NCBI RefSeq assembly: GCF_936925435.1
Contig: NZ_CAKZHQ010000014.1
Coordinates: 1 to 64,000 of the forward strand
From: an uncultured Ramlibacter sp.
GTDB taxonomy: Bacteria > Pseudomonadota > Gammaproteobacteria > Burkholderiales > Burkholderiaceae_C
Reading direction: 5' to 3'
DNA: 64,000 nucleotides
The notes beneath the pieces were generated by a model. It did not search any database. It saw nothing but the letters and a program-made list of their open reading frames with translations, and was not told where the DNA came from. Below are positions 28,279 to 37,561 of the stretch, piece by piece (position 1 is the stretch's first letter; each line of letters opens with the position of its first letter). The position numbers were made by a program, and so were the translations under genes.

Positions 28279-29286
28279 TCAGGGTTGGACAGGCTGGGCG
28301 TCGAGCACCACAGGCTGGGTCAGGAATTCGCGGATGCGCACGCCGTAGCGCGCACCCAGGGTGCCGTATTCGCACTCGAAGACGGGCACGCCATCCACCT
28401 TGGAGACCAGGGTGGGCATGCGGTCCAGCTCGATGAAGTCACCGGCCTTGAGGCCCATGAGCTCACCCACGGTGGCATGGCTGTGGGCCAGTTCGGCGGC
28501 AAGCTCGACGGTGGCGTGCTTGATCTGTTGCGTCAGCAGGGCCAGCCAGCGGCGGTCGGGGCCGCCCTGGTCACCCTGCAGCGGCGAGTACAGGACTTCG
28601 CGGATCGGCTCGAAGGTGGAGTAGGGGATGCAGATGTGCAGGTCGCCGCCGACGTCGCCGATGTCCACGCGGAAGGTGGTGGTCACCACGATTTCCGAGG
28701 GCGTCGCGATGTTGGCGAACTGCATGTGCATTTCCGAGCGGGCGTATTCCAGCTCGATCGGATAGATCGTGCCCCAGCTCTTGGCGTACTCGGCGGCGAT
28801 CACTTCCACCAGGCGCAGGATGATGCGCTGCTCGGTGGCGGAGAACTCGCGGCCCTCGATGCGGGCCTGGTTCAGGCCGGCGCCGCCGAACAGGTTGTCG
28901 ATGACGGCGAACACCAGGGTCGGGTCGCAGATCAGCAGGCCCGAGCCGCGCAGCGGTCGCACCTGCATGACGTTGATGTTGGACGGCACGGCCACGTTGC
29001 GCACGAAGGCGCTGAACTTCTGCACCTTGACCGGGCCGACCGAGATGTCGGGGTTGCGGCGCATGAAGTTGAAGATGCCGACGCGGAAGTTGCGGGCGAA
29101 GCGCTCGTTGACGATCTCCAGCGTCGGCATGCGGCCGCGGACGATGCGTTCCTGGCTCGACAGGTTGTAGTCGCGCACGCCTGCGGCGTCGCCCTCGGCT
29201 GCGAGTTCTTCCGCGCTGCTGATGTCTTCGCCGTTGACGCCTGCGAGCAGGGCATCGACTTCTTCCTGGGAAAGCGGCTGGGCCAT
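28279..29286 (-). CDS. fliM: Flagellar switch protein FliM
   Basis: A 335-residue C-ring protein that receives phosphorylated CheY. The N terminus LSQEEVDALLAG is the CheY-P-binding helix, followed by a CheC/CheX-like middle domain (LEIVNERFARNFRV onwards) and a C-terminal SpoA domain (about 255-325, SHATVGELMGLKAGDFIELD). The length is normal. It lies 19 nt after fliL. Confidence 0.96.
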   Translation of the reverse strand: MAQPLSQEEVDALLAGVNGEDISSAEELAAEGDAAGVRDYNLSSQERIVRGRMPTLEIVNERFARNFRVGIFNFMRRNPDISVGPVKVQKFSAFVRNVAVPSNINVMQVRPLRGSGLLICDPTLVFAVIDNLFGGAGLNQARIEGREFSATEQRIILRLVEVIAAEYAKSWGTIYPIELEYARSEMHMQFANIATPSEIVVTTTFRVDIGDVGGDLHICIPYSTFEPIREVLYSPLQGDQGGPDRRWLALLTQQIKHATVELAAELAHSHATVGELMGLKAGDFIELDRMPTLVSKVDGVPVFECEYGTLGARYGVRIREFLTQPVVLDAQPVQP

Positions 29287-29305
29287 GGTGTGTGTTCTTG
29301 CGTTC

Positions 29306-29908
29306 TTACTGGACGATGAACTGCGAGAACAGAACGTCCTTGACAGGGTTGTCGATGGCCTTGTCGGCCTTCAGCGGCTGTTTCTTGAGCGTGTTCGCGG
29401 CGATGACAACCGGCGCCACCGGGGCGGCTGCTGCGGCAGCGGACTGGCGCGGCAGCGGGTCCGGCACTTCGAAGCCGATGGTCTGGGCGGCACGTGCGCG
29501 CACCTGGTCGGCCAGCAGCTGCTTGCCTTCGGGCGTCAGCAGCTCGTCGATGGTCTTGGCGGTGATCAGCATCAGGATCTGGTTGCGCACGGCGGGCAGG
29601 CGGTCCTTGAGCTGGATCTCGATCTCGGGGTCTTCCAGCTGCAAGGTGATGCCGATCTGGGCATAGCGCTCGCCACGGGGGTCCATCAGGTTGACCGTGA
29701 ACGGCTCCAGCGGCGTGAACAACGGCTTCTTGGGGCCTTCCTTCTTGGCGATCATGTCGGCGCCGAAGCCCCGCTTGATCAGCAGCCAGGTCGCGCCGGC
29801 AGTGCCTGCGCCGCCCAGCAGCAGGGCGCCGGCCACGATCAGGGCCAGTTTTTTATTGAATTTTTTGGGCACGGGGGCGGTGGCGGTGGCGGATTTGTCG
29901 GCAGACAT
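29306..29908 (-). CDS. fliL: Flagellar basal-body protein FliL
   Basis: A 200-residue single-pass protein around the stator: a short basic N terminus (KKFNKK), a helix at about 19-43, then a periplasmic domain with the family segment PLEPFTVNLMDPRGERYAQI and a C terminus ending in FSQFIVQ, as usual for FliL. It is the first gene of fliLMNOPQR. Upstream is a class II promoter with a predicted FlhDC box (29932-29997). Confidence 0.94.
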   Translation of the reverse strand: MSADKSATATAPVPKKFNKKLALIVAGALLLGGAGTAGATWLLIKRGFGADMIAKKEGPKKPLFTPLEPFTVNLMDPRGERYAQIGITLQLEDPEIEIQLKDRLPAVRNQILMLITAKTIDELLTPEGKQLLADQVRARAAQTIGFEVPDPLPRQSAAAAAAPVAPVVIAANTLKKQPLKADKAIDNPVKDVLFSQFIVQ

Positions 29909-29931
29909 GCAGGGCTCCAGTCGATGACATT

Positions 29932-29997
29932 GATTGTGCGAAGCCTGGCGAAAACCTAAGCCTCAATAAGCGCGGGAAATTCCGCCGTTTCGGTGCC
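29932..29997 (-). promoter_or_regulatory. Predicted FlhD4C2 box and class II promoter of fliLMNOPQR
   Basis: Read on the minus strand: half-site GGCACCGAAACGG, an 11-nt spacer, half-site GCGCTTATTGAGG, then CTTAGG (29955-29960), 17 nt, and the -10-like ACAATC (29932-29937), 23 nt before the fliL ATG. The half-sites are roughly inverted, and the spacing is the same as at fliF, fliE, flgA, flgB and flhB. Enteric FlhDC boxes likewise have two inverted half-sites with a 10-12 nt gap. Binding by FlhDC is inference. Confidence 0.6.
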
Positions 29998-30022
29998 CGC
30001 GGCCGTCTGGCGCGGGCGGATT

Positions 30023-31234
30023 TCAGGCGTAAAGGTCCAGCATGCCGCGCGTGGCGCGCACCGTCATGGTCCCGCTCACGCTGATGGCGCCGTTGCCGGC
30101 GCGGCCTTCGCCCGCCTGGGCTGCCAGGGCATTGCGGGCCTGCTGCTGGCTGGCTTGCGCCTGTTGCTGCTGCTGGCGGCCGTCCTGGCCCGCTGACACG
30201 CCGGCCTGGCCCAGGCTCATGCCCTGGCTGGCCAGCATGTCGCGCAGGGCCGGCAGGGCCTCGGCAATGCCGTCGCGGGTGGCGCTGTGGGCGGCCGAAA
30301 AGCTGATGTCGGCGGTCTGGGCGGTGACGCTCAGCTGGATCTGGATGGGGCCCAGCTCGGCCGGGTTCAGGCGCAGTTCGGCCTTTTGCATGCCGGCATC
30401 GACCATGAAGCGCACTTCGGCCGAGAGGTCGCCGGCAAAGGCCGGGTCCTGCGGCTGCGAGGCCAGGGTAGCCTGGTGGACCGCTGCGGCGAACGGCGCG
30501 CGGGAGGTGTCCACCGGCGAGGCAGGGGCCGCCAGGCTCAGGGGCGAGGCCTCGGGCAGGCGCGGGCTGTCGCTGCTGCTGTCGGCGCGGGCGGCATCGG
30601 CGCGCAGCCGGCTGACGATGTCGCCGAAGGCGGGGGCGGTCGCGGCCGCTGCGGCCGGGCCGCTGGCCGGCGCGGCGCTGGCGGTGGTGGCAGGCAGCAG
30701 GCCGGGGTCGTTCTGTTGTTTGGCGGGGCCGGCGGCGGCCAGGCTGACCGTGGCCGGGCTGGCGGCGGCGTCCTTGCGGGCCGGGCTGGCATCGGCCACG
30801 GCGGCAGCGGCCGGCGTGGCCGTGGCCGGCAGGCCGGGCAGCACACCGGCTTGCACGGCGCCGGGCTGGGCGGGTTGGGGCGACTGGGCGGTGCTGGCTT
30901 GGGGGGTCTGGGGCTGCTGGGCGGCGGCCAGTGTCGCAGCGACCAGCGTCGCATCCGGCAAGGCGAGCGGCGCCGGCAAGGCGGCCAGGGTGGCAGCGGC
31001 CAGTTCGCCCGGCAGGGCCGGTTCGGCGGCCAGCTCGGCGCTGCCATCCTGCGCGGCGGCCGGGGTGGCACCAGCGGCAGTCAGGCCCTCGAGCAGGGCG
31101 GCAAAGGCGTCGGCTGGGCCGTCGCCAGCGGCATTGGCGCCGCCGGGATTGGCGGCGCTGGTGCCGGCTGTGGCGGCGCCGGTGGTGGCGCTGGAAGCGG
31201 GGGCCACGCGGGCGGCGGGGGCGATGGTGCTCAT
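30023..31234 (-). CDS. fliK: Flagellar hook-length control protein FliK
   Basis: A 403-residue export substrate acting as the molecular ruler for hook length and the switch to late substrates. The first 280 or so residues are low-complexity, Ala/Pro/Gln-rich and probably disordered. The C-terminal domain has the conserved switch segment LRLNPAELGPIQIQLSV (about residue 291), followed by a Gln-rich run and an Ala-rich tail. It is the last gene of fliFGHIJK. The family is variable in sequence, and the C-terminal motif makes the call. Confidence 0.93.
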   Translation of the reverse strand: MSTIAPAARVAPASSATTGAATAGTSAANPGGANAAGDGPADAFAALLEGLTAAGATPAAAQDGSAELAAEPALPGELAAATLAALPAPLALPDATLVAATLAAAQQPQTPQASTAQSPQPAQPGAVQAGVLPGLPATATPAAAAVADASPARKDAAASPATVSLAAAGPAKQQNDPGLLPATTASAAPASGPAAAAATAPAFGDIVSRLRADAARADSSSDSPRLPEASPLSLAAPASPVDTSRAPFAAAVHQATLASQPQDPAFAGDLSAEVRFMVDAGMQKAELRLNPAELGPIQIQLSVTAQTADISFSAAHSATRDGIAEALPALRDMLASQGMSLGQAGVSAGQDGRQQQQQAQASQQQARNALAAQAGEGRAGNGAISVSGTMTVRATRGMLDLYA

Positions 31235-31245
31235 GGGTTTTGCTC

Positions 31246-31680
31246 CTAGGAGGCGCGGCGGCTGGCGCGCGCCGCAAATTCATCCGAGTCGCTCTGGGCG
31301 CGGCGCGACTCTTTCAACTGGTGGCTGGCGGCGCGGCGGCGCGCCAGGGTCTGGAACGCCATCAGGCGTTGTTGCTGTTCGATCAGGCGCTGCTGCTCGG
31401 CGTCGCAGCGCTCCTGGCGGCGCAGGCGCTCCAGGGTCTGCATGGCGATGGCCTCGTCCAGCCGCACCACGAAGGCCTGGTGGTCCAGCAGGCTCTGGGC
31501 GTCGGCCGGGCTGCCCCGGCTGCCGGGCGCGCGGGCCAGCAGCTCGGTGCGAAACTGCTGCAGGTTGCGCAGCGTGGCATCGGCCTGCTGCACCGCGACA
31601 GCGGCATCGCGCACCATGAGGGTCTGCTTGTCGCGCGCCTTCAGGGCGGTGTCGGTCAGCAGCGGCAGAACCTTGTCCAT
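31246..31680 (-). CDS. fliJ: Flagellar export chaperone FliJ
   Basis: A 144-residue, almost entirely helical, charged coiled-coil protein rich in Gln, Arg and Leu. FliJ is the central stalk of the FliI ATPase ring and a chaperone-escort protein. Position directly after fliI (sharing one base) supports the call, since FliJ sequences diverge strongly. The C-terminal end is basic (SDEFAARASRRAS). Confidence 0.9.
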   Translation of the reverse strand: MDKVLPLLTDTALKARDKQTLMVRDAAVAVQQADATLRNLQQFRTELLARAPGSRGSPADAQSLLDHQAFVVRLDEAIAMQTLERLRRQERCDAEQQRLIEQQQRLMAFQTLARRRAASHQLKESRRAQSDSDEFAARASRRAS

Positions 31681-33086
31681 CAGATGCCGCCGGCCTGTTG
31701 CAGCAGGATCTCCAGCGCCGCGATGCTCGAGGGCAGGGTCGCGCCTTCGCGCATGTCCTGCTGCAGCAAGGCAGCGATCTGCGGATACAGGCGGATCGCC
31801 AGGTCGGTCTGCATGTCGTTGCCCGCCACATAGGCGCCCACGGCGATCAGGTCGCGGTTGCGCTGGTAGCGCGCGTACATGGCCTTGAGGGCGCGGGCCA
31901 GCTTGAGGTGGCGTTCGTTGGTGACGTTGTGCATCACCCGCGAGATGGACTGCTCGATGTCGATGGCCGGGTAGTGGCCCTGCTCGGCCAGCTGGCGCGA
32001 CAGCACGATGTGGCCGTCCAGGATGGCGCGGGCGTTGTCGGCGATCGGGTCCTGCTGGTCGTCGCCCTCGGTCAGCACGGTGTAGAAGGCGGTGATCGAG
32101 CCGACGCCATTGAGGCCGTTGCCGGTGCGCTCCACCAGCTGGGGCAGGCGGGCAAACACCGAGGGCGGGTAGCCCTTGGTGGCCGGCGGCTCGCCCAGGG
32201 CCAGGGCCATCTCGCGGTGGGCCATGGCGTAGCGGGTCAGCGAGTCCATCAGCAGCAGCACGTTCTTGCCGCGGTCGCGGAAGTGCTCGGCCAGGGCTGT
32301 GGCGTAGTTGGCGCCCTGCATGCGCATCAGCGGCGGCAGGTCGGCCGGTCCGGCCACCACGACGGCGCGGCGCAGGCCTTCCTCGCCCAGGATGTCCTCG
32401 ACGAATTCCTTGACTTCACGGCCGCGCTCGCCGACCAGGCCGACGATGGTGACGTCGGCCTGCGTGTACTTGGCCATCATGCCCATCAGCACCGACTTGC
32501 CGACGCCGGAGCCGGCGAACAGGCCCAGGCGCTGGCCGCGGCCGACGGTGAGCATGGCGTTGATGGCGCGCACGCCCACGTCCAGCGGCTCGCGCACGGG
32601 GTCGCGCTCCATCGCATTGATCGGGTCGCGCGCCAGCGGCTCGGCACGGGTGCCGAACAGCGGGCCGCCATGGTCCAGCGGCTGGCCGGCCGGGTCGACC
32701 ACCCGGCCCAGCAGGGCGTCGCCCATGGGCAGGCGGCGCGCGTGCGGGTTGTGGCGGTTGGTGGCCGGCGTGATAACGCTCTGGCCATAGTTGAGGCCAT
32801 CGAAGCTGTAGGTCAGGGGCTGCACCTGCGCGCCCGGCGCCAGACCGTGGATGTCGCCGGTGGGCATCAGGAACAGGCGTCCCTTGGAAAAGCCCACGAC
32901 TTCGGCTTCGGTCGTGTGTTCGCCGTCGGTGACGCGGCAGACGCTGCCCAGCGGCACGCGCAGGCCGGTGGCCTCCATCACCAGGCCGGCCACGCGCACC
33001 AGCCGGCCGCTGATGGCCAGCGGCACCTGGGCCGACAGCAGGCCGCGGTGGGCCTGCAGGTGGGTGCCCATGCGGGCGGCGATCAT
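31680..33086 (-). CDS. fliI: Flagellar export ATPase FliI
   Basis: A 468-residue, F1-beta-like ATPase that drives substrate delivery to the export gate. Walker A AGSGVGKS is at residues 191-198, and the Walker B strand [13 protein letters not shown] and the [13 protein letters not shown] segment are intact. The length is typical. It overlaps fliH by 4 nt and shares a base with fliJ. Confidence 0.97.
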   Translation of the reverse strand: MIAARMGTHLQAHRGLLSAQVPLAISGRLVRVAGLVMEATGLRVPLGSVCRVTDGEHTTEAEVVGFSKGRLFLMPTGDIHGLAPGAQVQPLTYSFDGLNYGQSVITPATNRHNPHARRLPMGDALLGRVVDPAGQPLDHGGPLFGTRAEPLARDPINAMERDPVREPLDVGVRAINAMLTVGRGQRLGLFAGSGVGKSVLMGMMAKYTQADVTIVGLVGERGREVKEFVEDILGEEGLRRAVVVAGPADLPPLMRMQGANYATALAEHFRDRGKNVLLLMDSLTRYAMAHREMALALGEPPATKGYPPSVFARLPQLVERTGNGLNGVGSITAFYTVLTEGDDQQDPIADNARAILDGHIVLSRQLAEQGHYPAIDIEQSISRVMHNVTNERHLKLARALKAMYARYQRNRDLIAVGAYVAGNDMQTDLAIRLYPQIAALLQQDMREGATLPSSIAALEILLQQAGGI

Positions 33087-33793
33087 GGCAAGGGCTCCTC
33101 GTCGCGGCCCAGGCTGGCCATCACGGCCTGCCAGCGGGCTTCGAAGCTGGCGTCGGCGACGCCGGTGTCGGCTTCGACACGGCAGCCGCCGCGCTGCAGC
33201 GACTCGTCTTCGCTGACCTGCCAGCTGCGTGCCTGCGGCATGCCTTCCAGGTGCTGGCGCAGCATGGGGGCGTCGGCCGGGTTGACCCGCAGCTCCAGCT
33301 GCGAGGCGCCTTCGGCCAGCGCGCGCAGGGCTTCGGTGGCGGCGGGCAGCACGGAGCGCGGGTCGGTGTCCAGTTCACGCCGCAGCACCTGGCGGGCGAT
33401 GTCGATGGCCAGCGACACCAGGTCGCTGGCCACTTGGGATTCCAGCGCGGCGAGTTCGCCGCGGAAGCTGTCGACCAGGTCCTGCATCTGGCGCGCCACG
33501 TCGGCGGCCTTGCGCGACTGGAAGTCTTCCAGCGCCTGCGAGCCTTCGCTGTAGCCTTGCTCCAGGCCGGTGCGGGCACCTTGCTGGAAGCCGCGGCGCC
33601 GTCCCAGCGCATAGGCGGCACGGGCGGTCTCGTTGCCCAGGTCGCGCGCGCTCAGATGGCGCTGCGGCAGCGGGGTGACGGTGTCGAGTTCCGAGATGGC
33701 GAAGCTGGCCACGCCGCGCAACGCCTCGGCGGCGATGATGCGGCTGGACGACGCCGCGGCGCCGCGCAGCTGCTCCTCAGACAAAACTTTCAT
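33083..33793 (-). CDS. fliH: Flagellar assembly protein FliH
   Basis: A 236-residue regulator that binds FliI and docks it to FliN and FlhA. The central part (about 75-120) has the Gly-containing heptad-like pattern [19 protein letters not shown], a run of G-x-x-x-G-type repeats typical of FliH. The C-terminal domain resembles V/F-ATPase peripheral stalk subunits. It overlaps fliG by 17 nt and fliI by 4 nt. Confidence 0.92.
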   Translation of the reverse strand: MKVLSEEQLRGAAASSSRIIAAEALRGVASFAISELDTVTPLPQRHLSARDLGNETARAAYALGRRRGFQQGARTGLEQGYSEGSQALEDFQSRKAADVARQMQDLVDSFRGELAALESQVASDLVSLAIDIARQVLRRELDTDPRSVLPAATEALRALAEGASQLELRVNPADAPMLRQHLEGMPQARSWQVSEDESLQRGGCRVEADTGVADASFEARWQAVMASLGRDEEPLP

Positions 33794-34796
33794 CTGCGGC
33801 GCCTCCCAGAACGATCTCGCCTTCGTCGGCCAGGCGGCGGACGATCTTGAGGATTTCCTTTTGCTGGGTTTCGACCTCGGACACGCGCACCGGGCCGCGT
33901 GTCTCCAGGTCCTCGCGCAGGGCTTCGCCGGCGCGCATGCTCATGTTGGTGAAAATCTTCTCGCGCATTTCCGGCTCGGCGCCCTTGAGCGCCACCACCA
34001 GCACGGCGTTGTCGACTTCGCGCAGCATCATCTGGATGGCCTTGCTGTCCAGCTTGAGCAGGTCGTCGAAGGTGAACATCTGTTCCTCGATCTTGTCCGC
34101 CAGGTCGGCGTCACCGTCGCGGATGGAGCCGAGCACCGACATCTCGAGGGTCGAGCCCAGGTAGTTGAGGATTTCGGCCGCCGTCTTGGGGCCGCCCAGC
34201 GGTGTCTTGCGCACGCGATCGCCGCCGGCGAGCACCTTGGACAGCACGTCGTTGAGTTCCTTGAGTGCGTTGGGCTGGATGCCGTCCAGGGTGGCGATGC
34301 GCAGCACCACGTCATTGCGGTTGCGCTCTTCCAGGGCGGACAGCACGCCCGAGGCCTGGTCGCGGTCCAGGTGGACCAGGATGGAGGCGATGATCTGCGG
34401 GTGTTCGTTGCGGATCAGCTCGGCCACGGCCGCTGCGTCCATCCACTTGAGGCTTTCGATGCCGCTGACGTCGCGGCCCTGCACGATGCGGTCGATCAGC
34501 AGGCCGGCCTTGTCGTCGCCCAGCGCCAGCTTGAGCACATTGCTCACATAGGCGCCGGTGTCGCTGACCAGCGAGCGCTGCAACTGCACCTGCTCCTGGA
34601 AGCGGGCCAGCACGTCGTCGAACTGGTCGTCGGCCACGGTGGTCAGGCGCGCCATGCGCTCGCCCAGGCGTTGCACTTCCTTGGGTGCCAGATGCTTGAA
34701 CACATCGGCGGCGCTTTCCTCGCCCAGGGCGAGCATCAGGATGGCGCTGGAAGTGACGCCCACATCTTCAACGGTAATAGAGGTGCTTACGGCCAT
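33777..34796 (-). CDS. fliG: Flagellar motor switch protein FliG
   Basis: A 339-residue rotor protein that contacts the MotA stator. It contains the N-terminal FliF-binding domain (ILMLALGEESAADVFKHL), the middle domain with EHPQIIASILVHLD (the EHPQ motif), and a C-terminal torque domain whose charged helix includes a DDLLKLDSKAIQMMLREVD stretch. The length is close to the enteric 331. It lies 15 nt after fliF. Confidence 0.97.
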   Translation of the reverse strand: MAVSTSITVEDVGVTSSAILMLALGEESAADVFKHLAPKEVQRLGERMARLTTVADDQFDDVLARFQEQVQLQRSLVSDTGAYVSNVLKLALGDDKAGLLIDRIVQGRDVSGIESLKWMDAAAVAELIRNEHPQIIASILVHLDRDQASGVLSALEERNRNDVVLRIATLDGIQPNALKELNDVLSKVLAGGDRVRKTPLGGPKTAAEILNYLGSTLEMSVLGSIRDGDADLADKIEEQMFTFDDLLKLDSKAIQMMLREVDNAVLVVALKGAEPEMREKIFTNMSMRAGEALREDLETRGPVRVSEVETQQKEILKIVRRLADEGEIVLGGAADESFV

Positions 34797-34811
34797 GGGA
34801 ATCTCGCGGGT

Positions 34812-36524
34812 TCAGGATGCGGTGGGCTGGGTGATCCAGCTGCGCACCACGTTGGCGACGGTCGCCGGGTTCTGCTTGACCAGGGCGCGGATGCTGTCGA
34901 GCTGGGCAGCGCGGTGTTGTGCGGCCGAGGCCAGCAGCGGCACCGAGGGCATGCCTGGCAGGCCTTCGGTGGACGGCGTGCCGTCCGGGTTGGGCAGGTC
35001 GATGGCGTCCTGGATCGAGGTCTCGAGCAGGCGTGTGGGCAGCGGCTTGTCGCGGCTGGCCTTGATGGCCGGGCGCACCAGGCCGAAGATGATGATCAGG
35101 GCCACCAGGGGCATCGCCAGCCAGGGCGCGAAGTTCTTGGCCATCTCGATGTTCTGCGGCTGGCGCCACCACGGCAGCTCGGGCTCGGCCTTGGGCTGGG
35201 TGCTGGTGAAGGGCGCATTGATCACGTTGACCGAGTCGCCGCGCTCCTTGTTGAAGCCGATGGCCTCGCGCACTAGGGTGTTGATCTGCTCCATCTGCGG
35301 CGCCGTCAGGGCCTGGGTCACGGCCTTGCCGTCGGCGCCGACCTTGGTGGCGTGGTTGATGATGACGGCGACGTTCAGGCGGCGCACGGTGCCGGTGGCG
35401 TTGCGCACCACCTTGACGGTCTTGTCGACTTCGTAGTTGGTCAGGGCATCGCGCTTGACGCCGCTGGCGGCGCTGCCCGTGCCGCCAGCGCTCAGGGCCT
35501 GGGGCGCGCCGTTGACCGGCGAGGTCGGGGTGGCGGGCGGCTGGTTGGCCAGCGCGCCGGGCACGCCGGCGGCGGCTGCACCGCTGCCGGTGGGCGTCTC
35601 CGACAGCGTCTGGCTGCGCACCGCGGCGGGCGCTGCGCCCTGGTTCGGGGTGTAGAGCTCGGCGGTCGATTCGCTCTGCGTGAAGTCGACGTCGGCCGTG
35701 ACCTGGGCCTTGACGTTCTCGGTGCCGACGATGGGCTCGACGATGGCCAGGATGCGCGAGGACAGGCTTTGCTCGGTCTGGCGCACGTGCTGCATCTGCA
35801 GTTCGTTCAGGCCGTTGGGCACGTCGCCGGGGGCCTGCGACAGCAGGTTGCCGGTCTGATCGATCACGCTGACGCCGCGCGGCTGCAGGTCGGGCACGCT
35901 GGAGGCCACCAGGTGGACGATGCCGGCGATCTGCGCGCGGTCCAGCGTGCGGCCGCCAAACAGCGTCAGCATGACCGAGGCCGAGGGCTTTTGCTGCTCG
36001 CGCAGGAAAGCCGTCTGGTTGGGCAGTGCCAGGTGGACGCGGGCGGCCTGCACGGCCGACAGCGCCATGATGGAGCGGGCCAGCTCGCCTTCCAGGCCGC
36101 GCTGGAAGTTCAGCCGTTCCTGGAACTGGGTGGTGCCGAATTTCTGGTTTTCCATCAGCTCGAAGCCCACCGTGCCGCCCTTGGGCAGGCCTTGCGAGGC
36201 CAGCTTCAGGCGCACGTTGTGGACGTGCTCGGCCGGCACCAGGATGGCGCCGCCGCCCTCGGTGAACTTGTGGGGAACGTTCATCTGCGTCAGCGCCGCG
36301 ATGACGGCGCCGCCGTCACGGTCGTTCAGGCTGGCGTAGAGCACCTTCCAGTCGGTCTGGCGGCTCCAGATCAGGCCGACGGCCACGATCGCGGCGAGCA
36401 GGGCAGCGGCAATGCCCAGGGCCATCTTGTTGCGCGTGGGCATGGCGCTCAGACGGTTCAGGGGGGTCAGAGGCCGCGCTGGCACGGTCTCGGCCAGGGT
36501 GTCAGGAGTGAATGTGGTGTCCAT
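34812..36524 (-). CDS. fliF: Flagellar MS-ring protein FliF
   Basis: A 570-residue inner-membrane ring protein, the base of the flagellum. TM1 is about 32-53, with a large periplasmic part containing ring-building motifs (ALTQMNVPHKFTEGGGAILVP, GTVGFELMENQKFGTTQFQE in two halves). A variable Ala/Gly/Pro stretch is near 320-350 and TM2 is about 466-483. The C-terminal helix ALVKQNPATVANVVRSWI (about 547-566) is the FliG-binding segment. It is first in fliFGHIJK, behind a predicted FlhDC box. Confidence 0.97.
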   Translation of the reverse strand: MDTTFTPDTLAETVPARPLTPLNRLSAMPTRNKMALGIAAALLAAIVAVGLIWSRQTDWKVLYASLNDRDGGAVIAALTQMNVPHKFTEGGGAILVPAEHVHNVRLKLASQGLPKGGTVGFELMENQKFGTTQFQERLNFQRGLEGELARSIMALSAVQAARVHLALPNQTAFLREQQKPSASVMLTLFGGRTLDRAQIAGIVHLVASSVPDLQPRGVSVIDQTGNLLSQAPGDVPNGLNELQMQHVRQTEQSLSSRILAIVEPIVGTENVKAQVTADVDFTQSESTAELYTPNQGAAPAAVRSQTLSETPTGSGAAAAGVPGALANQPPATPTSPVNGAPQALSAGGTGSAASGVKRDALTNYEVDKTVKVVRNATGTVRRLNVAVIINHATKVGADGKAVTQALTAPQMEQINTLVREAIGFNKERGDSVNVINAPFTSTQPKAEPELPWWRQPQNIEMAKNFAPWLAMPLVALIIIFGLVRPAIKASRDKPLPTRLLETSIQDAIDLPNPDGTPSTEGLPGMPSVPLLASAAQHRAAQLDSIRALVKQNPATVANVVRSWITQPTAS

Positions 36525-36548
36525 GGGGCGGTGGGGAGTGCGGACGCC

Positions 36549-36614
36549 ATTGTTGGCCGGACCGCGCCAAACCTTAGCGCCGAAATACGGCCCATTCCCG
36601 GCCCTATTCGCTGC
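36549..36614 (-). promoter_or_regulatory. Predicted FlhD4C2 box and class II promoter of fliFGHIJK
   Basis: Minus strand: half-site GCAGCGAATAGGG, 11-nt spacer, half-site CCGTATTTCGGCG, CTAAGG (36572-36577), 17 nt, -10-like AACAAT (36549-36554), 24 nt before the fliF ATG. The half-sites read as inverted copies (GAATAGGG against CCGTATTTC), close in pattern to enteric FlhDC half-sites with their central AAATA/TATTT. A second box for fliE lies 68 bp away on the other strand. Confidence 0.62.
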
Positions 36615-36681
36615 AGCAGCCCACCCGCCGCGCCGCCACAGTCACACCCCAGACACTTCGGCCGGACGGGGCCGGACCTGA

Positions 36682-36747
36682 GCGCCGATAAGCGCTGTAT
36701 TTGCGCCTCTTTTCGTCGCTCAAGATCGCCGCCGCGCCGCTAAAGTC
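36682..36747 (+). promoter_or_regulatory. Predicted FlhD4C2 box and class II promoter of fliE
   Basis: Plus strand: half-site GCGCCGATAAGCG, 11-nt spacer, half-site CCTCTTTTCGTCG, CTCAAG (36719-36724), 17 nt, -10-like AAAGTC (or TAAAGT one base earlier), 33 nt before the fliE ATG. The layout equals that of fliF, fliL, flgB and flhB. The GCCGATAA within it resembles a sigma-28 -10 box, but there is no TAAAG 14 nt upstream. Confidence 0.55.
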
Positions 36748-36780
36748 TTGTCAACACATACCCCCTACAGGAGCCCTATC

Positions 36781-37110
36781 ATGGAAATCAACAAGACTGC
36801 CGCCGTCTCCGGCCTGCCAACCCCCTTGCTCGATGCGCTCAAGCGCAACGCAGCAGCCCAGCGCGCCAGCCAGCCGGCCCAGGAGTCGCAATCCTTCACC
36901 GGCGCCATGGACAAGGCCCTGCGCGCCGTCAGCGCCACCCAGGAAGATGCATCGCGCATGGCCGAAGCCTTCCAGATGAACCCGGCTGGTGTCAGCCTGG
37001 AGCAGACCATGGTGGCCTCGCAGAAATCCCAGATCGCTTTCCAGTCGGCCCTGCACGTGCGCAACCGCCTGGTGTCCGCCTACAGCGACATCATGAACAT
37101 GCAGGTCTGA
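36781..37110 (+). CDS. fliE: Flagellar hook-basal body adaptor FliE
   Basis: A 109-residue protein joining the MS ring to the rod and the first substrate exported. The C-terminal half has the conserved ASQKSQIAFQSALHVRNRLV and ends in AYSDIMNMQV, as FliE does. The ATG at 36781 follows AGGAG by 7 nt; the frame is open further up but the ribosome site decides the start. It is a single-gene unit between its own promoter and a strong terminator, divergent from fliF, as in enteric bacteria. Confidence 0.95.
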   Translation: MEINKTAAVSGLPTPLLDALKRNAAAQRASQPAQESQSFTGAMDKALRAVSATQEDASRMAEAFQMNPAGVSLEQTMVASQKSQIAFQSALHVRNRLVSAYSDIMNMQV

Positions 37111-37187
37111 GGACCCGCCGCGTTCAACGCGGCCCCTGTTTCAGTTCCGCTCCAAGGCTCCTGTTTCGCCCGGAGCGGACGCTGTCT

Positions 37188-37212
37188 GCCGCGCACTCTG
37201 CGCGGCTTTTTT
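37188..37212 (+). terminator. Intrinsic terminator of fliE
   Basis: GCCGCGC, loop ACTCT, GCGCGGC, then six T. This is a textbook Rho-independent terminator 78 nt after the fliE stop. It lies just 12 nt from the end of the convergent fliT. Confidence 0.88.
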
Positions 37213-37223
37213 GCGTGCGCTGC

Positions 37224-37559
37224 TCAGTGCAGCGCCAGGCTCACTTCCCCCACGGCAAAAGAGCGCGGGTCCATGGTCTCGGGCAAGGGGTCGCAGATGC
37301 GGCGGATCTGCGCATCGTTGGCCAGGATGGCGCGCAGCACGCGCATGCGCTCGGCCTGCTGCGGCCCTTCCAGCGGCCGGCTGGGCGCGGCCTGGCGCAG
37401 CTTGGCGATGACGATGGCGCAGGCGCCTTCCAGGCGGCAGACGCTGTCCCAGTCGCCGGCGCGGGCGGCGCGCAGCATCTCGTGGCTGGCGCTTTCCAGG
37501 GCCAGGTAGTAGCGCAGGACGCTGGCGGAATCGTCCAGACCCATGTCGAAATTGTCCAT
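37224..37559 (-). CDS. fliT: Flagellar chaperone FliT
   Basis: A 111-residue helical protein following fliS. FliT chaperones the cap protein FliD and, in enteric bacteria, represses FlhDC. The sequence is poorly conserved, but helical content, the LRAILANDAQIRRICDP segment and the order fliD-fliS-fliT support the call. It is the last gene of the flagellin-fliDST cluster. Confidence 0.8.
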   Translation of the reverse strand: MDNFDMGLDDSASVLRYYLALESASHEMLRAARAGDWDSVCRLEGACAIVIAKLRQAAPSRPLEGPQQAERMRVLRAILANDAQIRRICDPLPETMDPRSFAVGEVSLALH

Positions 37560-37561
37560 GC

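Noticed and set aside
30023-31234. Low-complexity, repeat-like region in fliK as a separate repeat element
   Set aside because: It encodes the Ala/Pro/Gln-rich disordered part normal for FliK and shows no exact DNA repeat unit.
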